Assembly (NCBI GenBank): GCA_963971425.1
Contig: CAXARX010000001.1
Location: 1-64,000 of the forward strand
Length of the DNA stretch: 64,000 nucleotides
DNA from: Bryoerythrophyllum caledonicum
Taxonomy: Eukaryota > Streptophyta > Bryopsida > Pottiales > Pottiaceae
Direction of reading: 5' to 3'
In this document: piece after piece, positions 23,401 through 34,246 of the stretch
Position numbering within the stretch: position 1 is the first letter of the stretch
How the letters are laid out: the number at the start of each line of letters is the position of its first letter
Position numbers and translations under genes: made by a program
Notes under the pieces: model-generated
What the model saw: only the letters and a program-made list of their open reading frames with translations
Told to the model about the DNA's origin: nothing
Databases searched by the model: none

Positions 23401-24680
23401 TGATCGCCTACAAAGCCGGACCACCGAACCAGGCAAAGAAGAATTGATGTCATGGTTTGTTCATGTCATGTGTCATGGAAAACTTCTGATATATTTTGTG
23501 ATGATATTATCCGAGCACTCTGTTAGAGAGCATCATTTTCACACTTGAAATTACCGGCCGTGTACAGCAGGAGGTCCCACGCTCCCTCGTTTTCCAAGCT
23601 GCCTTGAGCCAATATCGCCACTGTAGGTGTCTGCGCTTTAAAGGTGGGCCTAATGGTTGCGACCTGATTTCACATGTCTAGTTTTAGAAGGACGTGTCCA
23701 TCCTGAATCCATGTTGTCTACGTGATCTGTCGTTGCACAGAAATCTGCAAATCTCCAATCTAAATTGCTTAATCAGGTGATATTTTTGAGTTTGATCTTG
23801 TTCAAATATGCCAGATTCAGATCGACTTCATAGACGTTCTCTGAGGGATCACTTTCTGTAGTTATTATGGTAGGAGTGATGTCTCAATGATGGTTATAGG
23901 CGGAAGTGTTGTAGCATATTAGTTATTGGACACTCTTATTACAATATGCTGAGAGAATTACTCGAAATCTAGTTCGATGGGGTGATGTGATATGAACCGC
24001 TAGGTCGTAGCACTTATTCTAGCATTTGAACGGCTTACATGGTTTTGACGGTCAACAAAGAAATAACCGTGTCCCCACTTTGATCAACTGTCTGTATTCC
24101 TGAATCGTCAAGACGATTTCTATCAATCCAGTTGAATTTGCAAGTTGGTCGCGCTGGTGAGGGAGCATACACTTGACTCTCAACTTACTGTTAAGATCAT
24201 CCAGGTTACGATCCACAAACTAGACGGCTGTTTCACACGAGGCTTCAGGCGAAGTACAAGATGCTGCTCGTGTTGCATCATTAGCTCGGGTAACAGCCTG
24301 TCCCTTATTCTAACGTGTGGCAGCTACAGTACCCAGTGCTTCATGATTGGAAACAGAACCTGGAAAGAAAGTTGAATGGGTGGGCCCATGGAAGGCTAGG
24401 GCAACAAGTTTCCGGAATTGATGCTAGAGCATGTTGTTCCCACCTTTTAAAACTCTAAGTCATGCTAAGTCATGTTCATATCGCGATTAAGATTACGATG
24501 TTGCATATTAGTGATGTGAATGAAATCCTTGCTTCAAATCTATACGGTGGTACATATCACAGAGTTTATTAAAAATCTAGCAATGATTACAGTTTGTCGT
24601 TAGACCCACTTTGTAAGGTCACATGGCTATTTATGAAGTGGTCCCTCAATTAAATACTCTATCGTTGTTCTTTATTGCAG

Positions 24681-24891
24681 CTCTGTCGGTTTGCATTTCT
24701 AGAACCACACACCAGGCGTATGGTCGAGACCACGAGGACCTTCAGACGACTCCATATCACTTTGCCCAAGAGAACATCATTTTGCAAGCAACAAGGACGT
24801 ACAAAGATCAAAGTCAAGATCTCCTGCATCAGACCAAGTTCCAAAAAATAAGAAACTTCTGGCAGGACTCAAAGAGTCGTGTTACTCGGTG
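24681..24891 (+). CDS. Candidate internal exon with good splice borders
   Basis: The segment is preceded by TTATTGCAG and followed by GTGAGT, both close to consensus, and one frame is open right through it (about 70 codons; the same frame has an upstream ATG at 24623 with a hydrophobic stretch LSLFFIAALSVCI). The peptide is polar, Gln-rich and unrecognised. A second possible exon ends at about 25103, also before GTGAGT. This is the best exon-like signal in the 18-25 kb region but has no homology support. Confidence 0.25.
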
Positions 24892-26043
24892 AGTCAAAAC
24901 TGGCGATTCAACGTCGTCGTAGGCTCGGATCATAGCTTCTTTGAATCGGCCAACGCAATACAAACGACGAAGATCTCCAACAAAGAATAATCTGGCACAA
25001 GAATTTGTTATCAACGAACTTTCGCACGACATGTTTTGTGTCCCAAAGTAATCAATTCAAACCAACTCATGCTTCTCCGAAACGGACCCCTGCCGAAGCC
25101 CCTGGTGAGTTTACATCGTACCAATTTCAGCTTGTCTGGGAGTCAACTAGTTATCCTTCCCCGAAGCAAAAAAAAAGTTCAATTATTTGATATGGTCTAT
25201 TCATAAGACACTTTCGGGCTATTTATTGCATCCAAACAATAATTGGTGGCATATCCCTAGGGAGAAATTCAGATTTTAAGATAAGCTACTGCGGTGTCCT
25301 GCTCGGTGTCCTATGCAGAGAAAGTGGGCGCATCCCATCGAGGTGTAATCTCTCCGGCGATTGTGCTGGCAAAGTGTCGATCTCTGGCAGACCGGAGTAT
25401 TCACGTGTTTAGCAACTAGAGGTACCATTGACGTCCGTTATCAAACCTCAGCAGCAGTAGTACTTGAGGAAAGGGTTGAGAATCCAGATATGAAGTACAC
25501 GCAATCACAGGAAGTTGCCAAGGCCCTGGCATTCCAACCCTCACTTAATTGAAAGCCTATCATAAGTCAGAAAGCATCATGTTCATAGTTAGTCCATTAG
25601 ACTCGATTGGAAAAAACTAGCTCCAGTTTTAATTGGTGGCAGAACTAACTGTGATGTGAGAATCCCATTTGTGGGCCTTCCTGAAATATACATCACGGTC
25701 GCTGAATCAAGAAGGAGCAGCTGCTGGAGTAGATTGTGTAAGAGAATGTTTGCTCTAAAACTGCTGCTCGCGACGAGGCTGGGCCCTTTGCTGTAGGGGG
25801 CCACTTTTGTGGATCTTCCTTTTATACGTCAACAGGTGACAACTTACTAACTTCGTCGCCAAATTTAGACATTTCAGTTGGCAGCCTAGAAGAATAATAT
25901 TTTTGTTCTTTGGTTTCTGCATTGGAGTTCATCATGAAAGTTTTATTAGAAGCGGGAAAAGGGGGTGAACTCCGGACAGAAACAGAGCTTGAATGGATCT
26001 CATGCGCAATATTTCTGCTTAGACAAAATGCATGAGTAGTTAG

Positions 26044-26470
26044 AGCATCTCCACTCAGAGACGCCAGCCTGGCCACGGTGGGGGTGGGGACGTCCTTGTG
26101 AAGCGATGCCCGTGACGTGCTTGTCGTGCATGAGCATGCACCGCCTCCGGGAACCAAAGTGCAACACATGGGATAACGTGACGTAATCTAACGTTTTTCC
26201 CGGGGCTCAAACTTGGAGCCCCGGGAAGTGAAGTCAAGTACATCTTATGCGAAGTGGGAGGGCCAGGTGCCCTCCGACAATTGGTTGCTGCCCTCGGCAA
26301 AATTCTCCATGCGACCGGCAAAGTTAGTCAATTTCCCATTTGGGCTCTAACTCGTCGCCGCCCCGCTTAGTTGGGGTGCCGTGCCCGTTTGTCATGATGG
26401 GCCTGCACCATCGAGATAGATCATCAAGTTAGGGCTCTCTACCATGGTGGTGGGCCCCAATGGAGATGCT
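26044..26470. mobile_element. MITE with AGCATCTCCA tips, about 427 bp
   Basis: The left tip reads AGCATCTCCACT and the right tip is its near reverse complement (AATGGAGATGCT). Flanks TTAG and TTGA leave the target duplication unclear, possibly a degraded TTA. An AGCATCTCCA start is common among plant MITEs. The interior has a 12-bp perfect hairpin (26197-26208 with 26216-26227, TTCCCGGGGCTC). Another start of the same type is seen at 28914 (GAGCATCTCCACCCC), with no partner end found. Confidence 0.55.
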
Positions 26471-26622
26471 TGAAGGGTTATCAATATCCAAGTTTGTCCC
26501 TATCCAACACAAGTTGGAGCTTCTCCATAATACTCTAAGCTTCGTAAATGTTGATTGGGAGTTCCGTTGCACCTCTCTCAATCCATGGCAACCTTTCCAT
26601 GTGGTCCCCCTTATTATCTTAA

Positions 26623-26886
26623 CCCTTTAACTCCTAACTAGACCACGAAGACCTCACATAATTGACAAGCATGATTGATTATGTTGAACATCATATACAC
26701 AACGGATACATGTCATCACGACCACACTTCACGGAAATCACTGTACTTTGCCAATGCCTGCATCGATTAGAGATCAAGGAGATGCATTGGAGGCCAACGT
26801 GGGTTTTGGAAAGAGCACCATGGGAAAAGTTACAGTACCTAGAGCACCAAAATCGACCCTTCTAGTGCTTTGTAGGTCTAAAAGAG
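26623..26886. repeat. Short TTAA-bordered repeat, 264 bp
   Basis: Bordered by TTAA on both sides (26619-26622 and 26887-26890), with tips CCCTTTAACTCC and TCTAAAAGAG that pair only loosely. Its inside shares words such as CACTTCACGGAAATCA and ATACACAACGGATACAT with the segments at 58831-59116 and 63062-63207, so it is a dispersed family. The TTAA border suggests piggyBac-like mobility, but the short, weak tips keep this tentative. Confidence 0.45.
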
Positions 26887-27309
26887 TTAAGAGAACAAAG
26901 TAGGGGTGACAAATGGGATCATGCCCCTCCCAACTTTTTAACCTATTCATCTGTTTCTTCAAAAAGTTCCATACAAAGGAACAGTGTTTGAAGTTGTTTT
27001 ATAGGGCTGAAGGATTGCAAGTTTTGAATAGTTGGCAGCCCTGGAATTGTGGAAATGGTTCTAGAATGTGATGAGAAGAGGATACTTGCAGTGGGTGAAT
27101 ATGAATATTGTAAGTGAATAGTGCCAGGTGGCAGCTTTCTTTCCCCCCAAAAGCCTGACACATGATTGGGACTATAGCCTATGGTGGTGTGATGCTGAGG
27201 TTAGACAGGCATGCATGACTTGCCTCACCAGAGTCTGCTCTGCTTCCTCCCCACCTCGCCTTCCTCGCTGTTCCAAACAAATACCCTACTTGCGAGTCAC
27301 TTTTGTACA

Positions 27310-27430
27310 TTGTAATCTCACAATGGAGTGTCCAAAAAATTTGGAGATTTGTCCATGTGATAGCCATGTAATACCAAGGTCATACCCATGTAATGTCAGG
27401 GTGATAACCATGTTTATGTCTAAGTGATAC
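27310..27430. repeat. Short GATAnCCATGTAAT repeat segment, copy 1
   Basis: Contains CACAATGGAG followed by two or three imperfect copies of a roughly 21-bp phrase (GATAGCCATGTAATACCAAGG and variants). A related segment lies at about 38910-39000 (CACAATGGAGAGTATCC, then GATACTCATGTAATATCAAGG). It is a dispersed low-copy repeat with no known identity. Confidence 0.4.
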
Positions 27431-27747
27431 CATTGTACTGAAGTCATCCTTTGAAGAAAAAAGAAATATTTAGTAGAAGTCTATCAAATCTGACCCCTAC
27501 GTACAATATTCCCTTTGGTTTAACGTCACAAGGTGCCATGGGTGGCCACAATATTCTACATGTATGGCGTCATACTTGAACAAAATAAGATTCAGATTGG
27601 TTGAAATGACCTCCAAATGAAAGATGTCAGTTGAAGAGTCTTCAATCCAAAGGTGTAAGTCTTGCTAAATTTTTAATGCATGTTTGTATTCCAGAAAATA
27701 GAATATGTGCATGTATATACAGTTTATGAGAAACAATTGAGAATTAA

Positions 27748-27800
27748 CCCTAAAAATCTTTGACAATTTCACACTAAAACACTTCAAAGCGCATTTATAA
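27748..27800 (+). repeat. Fragment of the 945-bp TTAA repeat family
   Basis: Starts directly after TTAA (27744-27747) with CCCTAAAAATCTTTGACAAT and continues ACACTAAAACACTTCAAA, matching the start of the copies at 37552 and 39591. Only the first 50 or so bases are recognisable. Confidence 0.5.
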
Positions 27801-27864
27801 ATGACCTGTGCAGGTCCTAGATAGAAATATTATCCTTCACCTTGCAATAGGAATCCCTTTATTT

Positions 27865-28112
27865 ACCCTCGGTCGAGTGTGCCAAGCCTCACCCTTGGGT
27901 AGGTCCATTTTTCTAGCCTTCTCATTTTTGGGGCTCTAGAGAAATTTATTTTGAATTTTTTTTGCCATATTTGGAGCGTGTGGCCCCAAATTACCCGCAC
28001 GAGCCCCTCTTTGATCAAGTAGGGTCCCCTCCAACATAAAAATAGGGGCCGGGCCGGTTTTGTCCCCACCCTTCGGAGCCTCAGGCTTGGTGCAACACTC
28101 AACCATGGGTAT
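27865..28112. mobile_element. MITE with ACCC(TC/AT)GGT(C/T)GAGTGT tips, about 248 bp
   Basis: The left end, ACCCTCGGTCGAGTGT then CCAAGCCTCA, is mirrored by the right end, whose reverse complement reads ACCCATGGTTGAGTGT then CCAAGCCTGAG. The inverted repeats are about 35 bp with several differences. TTTA-like flanks on both sides may be the target. No coding capacity. Confidence 0.55.
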
Positions 28113-29039
28113 TTAGTGGGATCTTTGCAAAAGTTACAACAAAGAGCATAATGTGATTGGGTGCCACCTGCAAATATCTAATATGGGATTCAGCACTTTA
28201 CGTCGAAAGTTCTATAACTACATGTGAAGTTTGAGAAGAATGGAATCATCGGGTGTGTACTGGAACAGGACAAACTCATGTGTAATTAATATTGTCAATA
28301 GACATTGGAAACGCATGCTTGTTATGGGTGCATTTTTCTTTTAAAAACCATGTTGTACTAGAGAAGTTACAGTAGTGGTTCTTTTTGTCTTTTACAGAAC
28401 GGGGTTGTACTTGGAGGTTCTAATCCAATGGAATGTAGGAGGACAGGAATACGTAGATTTTTTTAGTTGAGCTTGAGTGAAGATGCCTGTACTAACACTG
28501 CCGTAATTCGCTCAGGCATTTCTAAGCTTGAAACTATCATGTTGGATATGAGCACAACTTGGATGTTAAAGCAGGATCATTGCATTCGGCTGTGTTCAGG
28601 TATTGCTAAATTCCAGAAGTCTAATGCATTAAAACTCCATGTTTCTAGGTACAGCACACAATGGGACAGGTTCCCAGTTTTGAGGAAAACAATATGCCTA
28701 TTTCCTCAATAGCCAACCCACTATTCAAATGTAACTTAGATCATACACATTGCTTTTTGGAACAACGAGCCAATTATGATAGTTTATCCGAATTATCCTC
28801 ATGGTCAAGATTTGACAACTGACGGTTTCGGAAGCATGGTTTGTTGGAAGTCTGAATTAGAAATGAGCATGCAGGATTCGTTCTTGTACATTTTTCTTAG
28901 TGCTAAGAGCATCTCCACCCCTTCAGGAAAAGAGCCTCGTCAAGGCGGAGAATGACCATGAAATGCGGGGACGGAGGTCTCTGTAGCCGGACGAAAGCAC
29001 ACCATGCTTGGAAATGAATAGGAAATTAGCAGCATGTCG

Positions 29040-29606
29040 TGTGAAGAAAGATCAATAACCACAACAGGTCGAGAGTCTAATCAACATCAAATAAACAAAA
29101 AACATACACTAAAACAAGTATACATAGTACACCCTCAAGGAATAACTAGTAAATCACAAGAATAGTCAAGCGTCTCGCGCTTCTCAAAGGAAGAATCAAC
29201 GGGTGCAAGTAATATAAGTGGATGCAGAGCCTTTATTAATGATAAACAATCACTTACAAGCAAAGGTATTCACTAAACACTCTCAAACTCACTCTCAAAG
29301 CTTAAATTGACAAAGGCGTCAAGTCAAGGACGTGTGCAGCGCTATACGCACATACACACGATCCGAAGAGGATGAAAATCATCCGTGTATGAATGCGGTG
29401 GGCCACCGTATGTCCGGAATCCCGTAGATTAGTAAGAAACTAATCTTTGCTAAAGCACTACGACGCGGAGAGGCCCTTGATGCCACGTCTCGTGACACCT
29501 ATTGTGTAAAAAAAGATCGATAACCACAACATATCGAGAGTCACAACCAACACCAAATAAACAAAAAAACATACACTAAAACAGGTATATGTAGTACACC
29601 CTCAAG
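29040..29606 (-). repeat. LTR-related end of the gypsy fossil with internal duplication
   Basis: Contains the stretch shared with 34168-34246 (positions 29312-29393). A roughly 100-bp segment is also present twice, at 29040-29137 and 29503-29606 (sharing AACATACACTAAAACA and AGTACACCCTCAAG). The duplication may mark the two borders of the LTR or a tandem copy. The exact LTR edges are not resolved. Confidence 0.5.
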
Positions 29607-29961
29607 TGCCCCTGTAGCGAATATAAAGACCTTTTATCCAGCTAGAACCAAACAACTCTAACAAGACTAAACGCCACGGTGATGTCGTTGCAACAACTGT
29701 ACGTATCCAGTCGAAGATGTCGCCTATCGTCAAATCAATAAGCATATGAAGAAGCAACAAAGAGAGGGTAGGTCGGGTGCAATGTGAGCCCCATTTTTAA
29801 TCGCCTTACGCAACTTTGTTGCCAATCCCTTTGTCAATCTCCACATTGCCTATCCCTGAAGGCTGAATTGAAACCTCAAACCCCAAGTGGATGGCAACGC
29901 ACCACACAAGGACAAGTCCACAAGGAATTCGGCTCAAGGACCTCCGACAATGAGGGCAAGT

Positions 29962-30231
29962 TCAATCCCCAAACGGTAGAGTAAAAAGAGGCGGCGTTAA
30001 GCAAACCATATGCCTACCACGTTTGCAATGGTCACAAAGCAATATGGCAGCCGCGCCCTTCTTCTCTCCACACACCAAACACGGAAGACCATTTGGCACA
30101 ACGGTCAACTCCGGATGAACAGAGCCATCAATGGCTAAATGGCATGGAGCACAATTCTTGAAGTGCTCTCGACACTCCCAGCCATCATTGCCTTCCAGCA
30201 ACAAAATGCCACAGGGCAATACATCGTTCAC
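29962..30231 (-). pseudogene. PHD-type zinc finger region of the gypsy fossil
   Basis: A Cys/His pattern CLVCG-x10-CDHC-x4-H-x2-C is readable on the minus strand, followed by LTPPL, which is the usual PHD-finger arrangement. PHD fingers read histone H3 tails, so in an element this module could guide insertion to particular chromatin; that is inference. It lies downstream of the integrase in coding order, where some gypsy elements carry chromatin-reading modules (usually chromodomains). Part of a broken element. Confidence 0.65.
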
Positions 30232-31200
30232 GCAAAGAAATTAAGCATAGTACGCCATGCCTTGACGTCCAACGTCGTACACGCCTCACGTTGCAGATAA
30301 ACGTAATCTCTCGTGGAGAAACGTCGCAGCTGAGGTCGGTAGGCACCGCTACAAATATGAGCATACCGTGAGGTGTCACGGTGCTGAGCAATGAACAAGT
30401 TTTTCATGGCGATAGGCATGATCCGCTTGAAGAACTTTGCTCGATCCCGTAAACATTGAGCCCATACCTCTGGATTGTTCAAATCCACAACTCGAGCCAA
30501 CTTTTCCCAAACAGAACTCGGTAAAATTGGCTCCCGCGCGTACAACAACTGATACGAACCGAAAGCAACCAACGAAGCGTGTCAGCTAAACCGGTACCTT
30601 GTGGCGATTAATGGTACCATTAGATTTCAATCACGGTGGCTATCGTGAAGTAATCCATACTTTTGTAGGCCCTGCTTCACAGTTTGAACCACAAGCTTCT
30701 CCAAACCGTTCGCTTTTGGGGATTCCCGAGAAGTGGTACGATGGTCAATCAAAGCCTTGGCATACAAAGCTTCAAAAGCCTCAAGGAACTCACGTCCCTG
30801 GTCAGTCAAAACCTCAAGTAGGGCTCCAAAATAAGCCAATACCTGATTGAGGAATGTCATAGCTTTCGCCTCTGAAGAGTTGTGCAAAAATGCCTCGGGC
30901 TCAATCAACTTACTGAAATGCTCCACAATCACCAAGACATACTTGGTATTGCATGGAGTCACAACAAGTGGACCAGCAAAGTCTAGAGACCATTAGTATC
31001 CTAGCCACATAATGGGTAAAGGCTGCAACCCTGGAGACAAGGTGTTGAAGCTAGATCTAACCCAATCACAATCTTCATACGGAAAAACTTACATGGCAAC
31101 CTGTTGATACATGCCGGTCCACCAATACTGGTTGCGCAACATCGAGTGAGTCCGTCGAACACCAAAATGTCCTAGGTCTTTGTGTACTTGCCACATCAAC
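30228..31200 (-). pseudogene. Integrase region of the gypsy fossil
   Basis: Readable pieces include the core integrase signature with the words VEHFSK, LTDQGREF and ESPKANG, in the usual spacing of a gypsy integrase core, and a C-terminal part (REPILPSS, DYVYLQREA). An N-terminal stretch with words like NQYWWTGMY precedes it. The region is broken and belongs to the element at 29040-34246. Confidence 0.75.
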
Positions 31201-31369
31201 GAAGCTTTCTAATTTGCCCTTCGAACTATGCGTCTAGTCCTATCTAGCCACACCCAAAATAGAAGGCCGTTCTCCCAACAGAACCTTGCTATTCGGTGCC
31301 CAACAGTTCGATCAGGCTCCATCGCAGAAAGAGGTAGGGGAAGTGTCCCAAGTTGTAGCTTGTACAGGA

Positions 31370-32760
31370 CTAGACCGTCTTCCCACACATCGCTAACAAC
31401 TTAAGGACACTATCAGGTTGTTCATTCGATGCCAAAATAGGCAACGTTGATGCAAAGCTAGGTATCAATGTGAGGTAAGCCGCTGCATGCCATCCCGAGA
31501 TTAACTCTTTGTCACAATCTCCATGCCACATGACACTAGTCGGATCCTCCTCTGATAGACTTAGATTGCAAGATAGACCATCCGCATCCAAGTTCGTGAT
31601 TCCAACCCGCTGTAAAACCTCAAAGACATACTCCTGAAGCAACAAATCTGTTTGTAAGCTTGTCTGACTTCATGAGCCACTTCAAAGGCTGATGGTCAAC
31701 GACCTACTTAAAATGTTGCTTATACAGATAGAGCCTAAAATGGGCTATGGCCCAAACCGCGGCCAAAGTCTTCCCATTGTAGGATGACTAGTTGGACTTT
31801 GCGTAGTTGTTGCTCCTAGAAGCAAACGCTACAATGTACTTCCGTCCCTCATCATCCTTTTAAGTCAACATTGACTCGAATCGCACAACACTCTAGTCTC
31901 TATAGAACTCAAAGAGGCATATGGCATAAGACGTCGCAGCACAAGCGCTGAACCAAGTTTCAGCTTTAAAGTAGCAAGCATCTGTTGTTGCTTTCATCTC
32001 CAAGTCCATGGCTGATCCTTTCGTGTGAAAATAGTCAACGACTTAGAAATCAAACTAAAGTTCTTGACAAATCAGTGATAGTAATTTGCGAAGCCAAGAA
32101 AAGCTCGAAGCCGAGACACGTCGGTTGGGACAGAAATCTTCTGCAATACATCCACCTTGGCATGTTGTACGCCAAGACCTTGTAGAACAATCATATGTCC
32201 CAAATATAACAACCGGTTGTGGAAGAATTTGCACTTGCCATGGTGCAAGCGCAATCTCCACTGCCGTAATCCCTTGAAAACCGCCTAAAGATGCCTCACA
32301 TGCTCCTGTGAGCTACTACTAAAAATGATAACATCATCAATGTAGCATTGGCAAATAGTAAATCAGTCAACACCCGGTCCATCACCCTCTGAAACTCAGC
32401 GGGTGCGTTCTTGAGGCCAAATGGGAGAAACTTCTAATGGTAAAGTTGATCTCTCGTATCCTGATCAACTCCCGAGAATGTAGTCTTTATCCGGTCATCC
32501 ACCATCAATGCTAACTGGTGGTAACCAGACCGCAAATCTAGAGTACAAAATATCTAGTGTGACCCACCGCATCAAACAACTCCTCCGGCATGGGCATGGA
32601 ATACCGGTCTGACTTGGTCTTGCGATTGACCGGCCTATAATCTCGACACATCCGCTTCCTCGACTAATTGCTAAAGATATCCTTCTTCGATGGCATAACC
32701 GTGGCACAAGCGTACTCGCCATCGGAGAGCTCAATCAAGCTAGCGGCAAACAACTCCTAA
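31370..32760 (-). pseudogene. Reverse transcriptase and RNase H region of the gypsy fossil
   Basis: Pieces typical of gypsy RT are readable (for example LHHGKCKFFHNRLLYLGHMI and LRAFLGFANYY), as are pieces of the RNase H side (DHQPLKWLM, NLDADGLS). Order and orientation agree with the rest of the element. It is broken in several frames and looks old. Confidence 0.8.
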
Positions 32761-33319
32761 CAAAGAGTCTGCACCCCAACTTTCTCTGAAAGACTGAGCT
32801 TGTAAGATCGTCGAAAGATCAGGTGGTCATCTTCCAATTAAATGTGAATGGGCTTGCCTTTGTAGCCCTCCAAATTATGGAGACTGAAGGCAAAACAACT
32901 ACAATATAAACGTATAGTCACTCGTACTTTCCGTGCCTCGGCACCGGTGAAATGTGGCTCCAAATCCAAAGGCCAATCATCAAACTCTGTGGTCTCTTCT
33001 CCAACGTAGAAGACTCGCCGCGTGTAGGCTTGACCGGTGATTTCTACTTGGTAGCAGTGAAGGTATTAATGCCCCTCATTCACGAGATCTACAGAAAATC
33101 ATGAGTCGTAATAATAAAATTGGAAAAAATATCTCGGGCATCCTAATGATCAAAGTCCTTGGCCAAGGCTGCAAAGAGACACTGAACACAAAGCTCCTCA
33201 GTTGCATGCCTCTTTAATAGTTCCACTTCCTCGATCTCTATGAGATGTGGCACCGCTGCCCCTTGACCATCAAAGTCTACCTCCATTATGCGTGGATGGT
33301 CACATGAACGGCGCTGAAC

Positions 33320-34140
33320 AGCAAAATAGAGGCCACAAATCCAAACAAGAGTGTTGAGGTCAATGCCTTGACTTAACAAATAATGACCTTGACCCTCAAA
33401 GTAATCTAGTGCGGCGGTGGTGTCTGTCAAAAAGCCCATCGCCCACTCCATTTCATTGGTAGGAGGCTCCTCCTAAGTTTGGGAAGTAGAATCCCAAACC
33501 ATACCCGGCCCGTTTGTCCTAAAGGCAAAAGACCTTGGGCAGCACATCAAGGTGGGAAGTGCCCTTCAAGTGAAACCAACGCGGTTCACCACCATCAATG
33601 GTGGCTCATCATCCTTAGTACCTCCATGGAAACACGATGGTTGTCCAACATGGCATCGACCTCACGGCGCATGGGCCATTGTACTTGAGCAAGTGCATGG
33701 GTGAGCATTGCCGATGATGCCATGTTGGTCCAAATTCAACGTGGCCAATGGGCGTAAGAGCCCAACACTGCGGCATCTACAAGCATGGTAGGACCAAGAA
33801 TATGATGGATGTATGTCCCATCCTCACGCACCTTCATTCATATATTCCCTATTGGGGGTACATTCTCAAGAATGTATTGTGGTGTCGATTGGTGGGTAAT
33901 CCACCACTGGATGAGCTTGAGCAAATCTGCAAAGAGCCTCAACCGTGGATCATCCAAGCCACATCCACTTCTTGTCCGTGAATGGCCTTGGCAAGGCCAT
34001 CCGGCAATCACCAAGTCCACGTGACCTAACCGGCGTAGATCATCCTCACTAACCAATGTCACATCCCATGGCAGTTTGCCAAAACACCCTCAAATGGCAA
34101 AAGGTAGTAACTCCTCCCTTTGTGGAGTGCAAGACGTTTT
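33320..34140 (-). pseudogene. C5 cytosine methyltransferase domain within the gypsy fossil
   Basis: On the minus strand the motif IV block reads DLVIAGWPCQGHSRTRSG, with the Pro-Cys-Gln of the catalytic site, followed by DDPRLRLFADLL and the ENV block of motif VI. Further along are pieces of the expected later motifs (VDAAVLGSYAHWPRW, and then MGFLTDTT and GIDLNTLVW near the domain end). C5 methyltransferases add methyl groups to cytosine in DNA. The domain sits at the 5' side of the element, just inside the LTR-related end and upstream of RT. It is broken. Whether it came from a host Dnmt/DRM type gene is not clear from sequence alone. Confidence 0.72.
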
Positions 34141-34167
34141 ACTACTCTTGTGATTTATTGATTATTC

Positions 34168-34246
34168 ACTTGACAAAGACGTCAAGTCAAGGACGTGTGC
34201 AGTGCTATGCGCAGACACACACAACCCAAAGCGGATGAAAATCATC
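34168..34246 (-). repeat. Second LTR-related end of the gypsy fossil
   Basis: Shares ACGTCAAGTCAAGGACGTGT and GATGAAAATCATCC with 29312-29393 in the same orientation. The similarity stops at 34246, where LINE ORF1 sequence begins. Confidence 0.6.

Larger units (their letters stand above)
18300..25600. other. Less AT-rich unassigned region, possibly a spliced transcription unit
   Basis: About 7 kb of higher-complexity sequence with no mobile-element ends I can recognise and only short open frames. Splice-like signals are scattered along the plus strand, for example TTTTCCAG near 19040, TTTGTGCAG near 19998, TTATTGCAG near 24680, and GTGAGT donors near 24892 and 25104. They could belong to a multi-exon gene or long non-coding RNA, but no recognisable protein family emerges from the pieces. 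Confidence is low. Confidence 0.3.
29040..34246 (-). mobile_element. Ty3/gypsy-type fossil carrying a DNA methyltransferase and a PHD finger
   Basis: An old, broken gypsy-family LTR element on the minus strand. In coding direction the parts are: an LTR-related end (34246 to about 34150), a C5 cytosine methyltransferase domain (about 34140-33320), a section that may hold the protease (about 33300-32770), reverse transcriptase (about 32760-32055), RNase H (about 32040-31370), integrase (about 31200-30230), a PHD zinc finger (30231-29962) and an LTR-related end (about 29606-29040). Direct repeats at 29312-29393 and 34168-34246 (sharing GTCAAGTCAAGGACGTGTGC) tie the two ends together. It carries well over ten breaks and looks old. 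Gypsy elements with captured methyltransferases are known from charophyte algae. The right end is cut against a LINE fragment. Confidence 0.8.

Noticed and set aside
18300-25600. tRNA or rRNA genes in the less AT-rich stretch
   Set aside because: No B-box-like GGTTCGAATCC with a fitting cloverleaf and no rRNA-like segment was found by eye.
26197-26227. GC-rich 12-bp hairpin as a terminator
   Set aside because: Eukaryotic DNA with no gene ending there; it lies inside a MITE.
33838-34062. Host DNA methyltransferase gene
   Set aside because: The domain lies between the LTR-related ends, in order and strand with the gypsy parts, so it belongs to the element.
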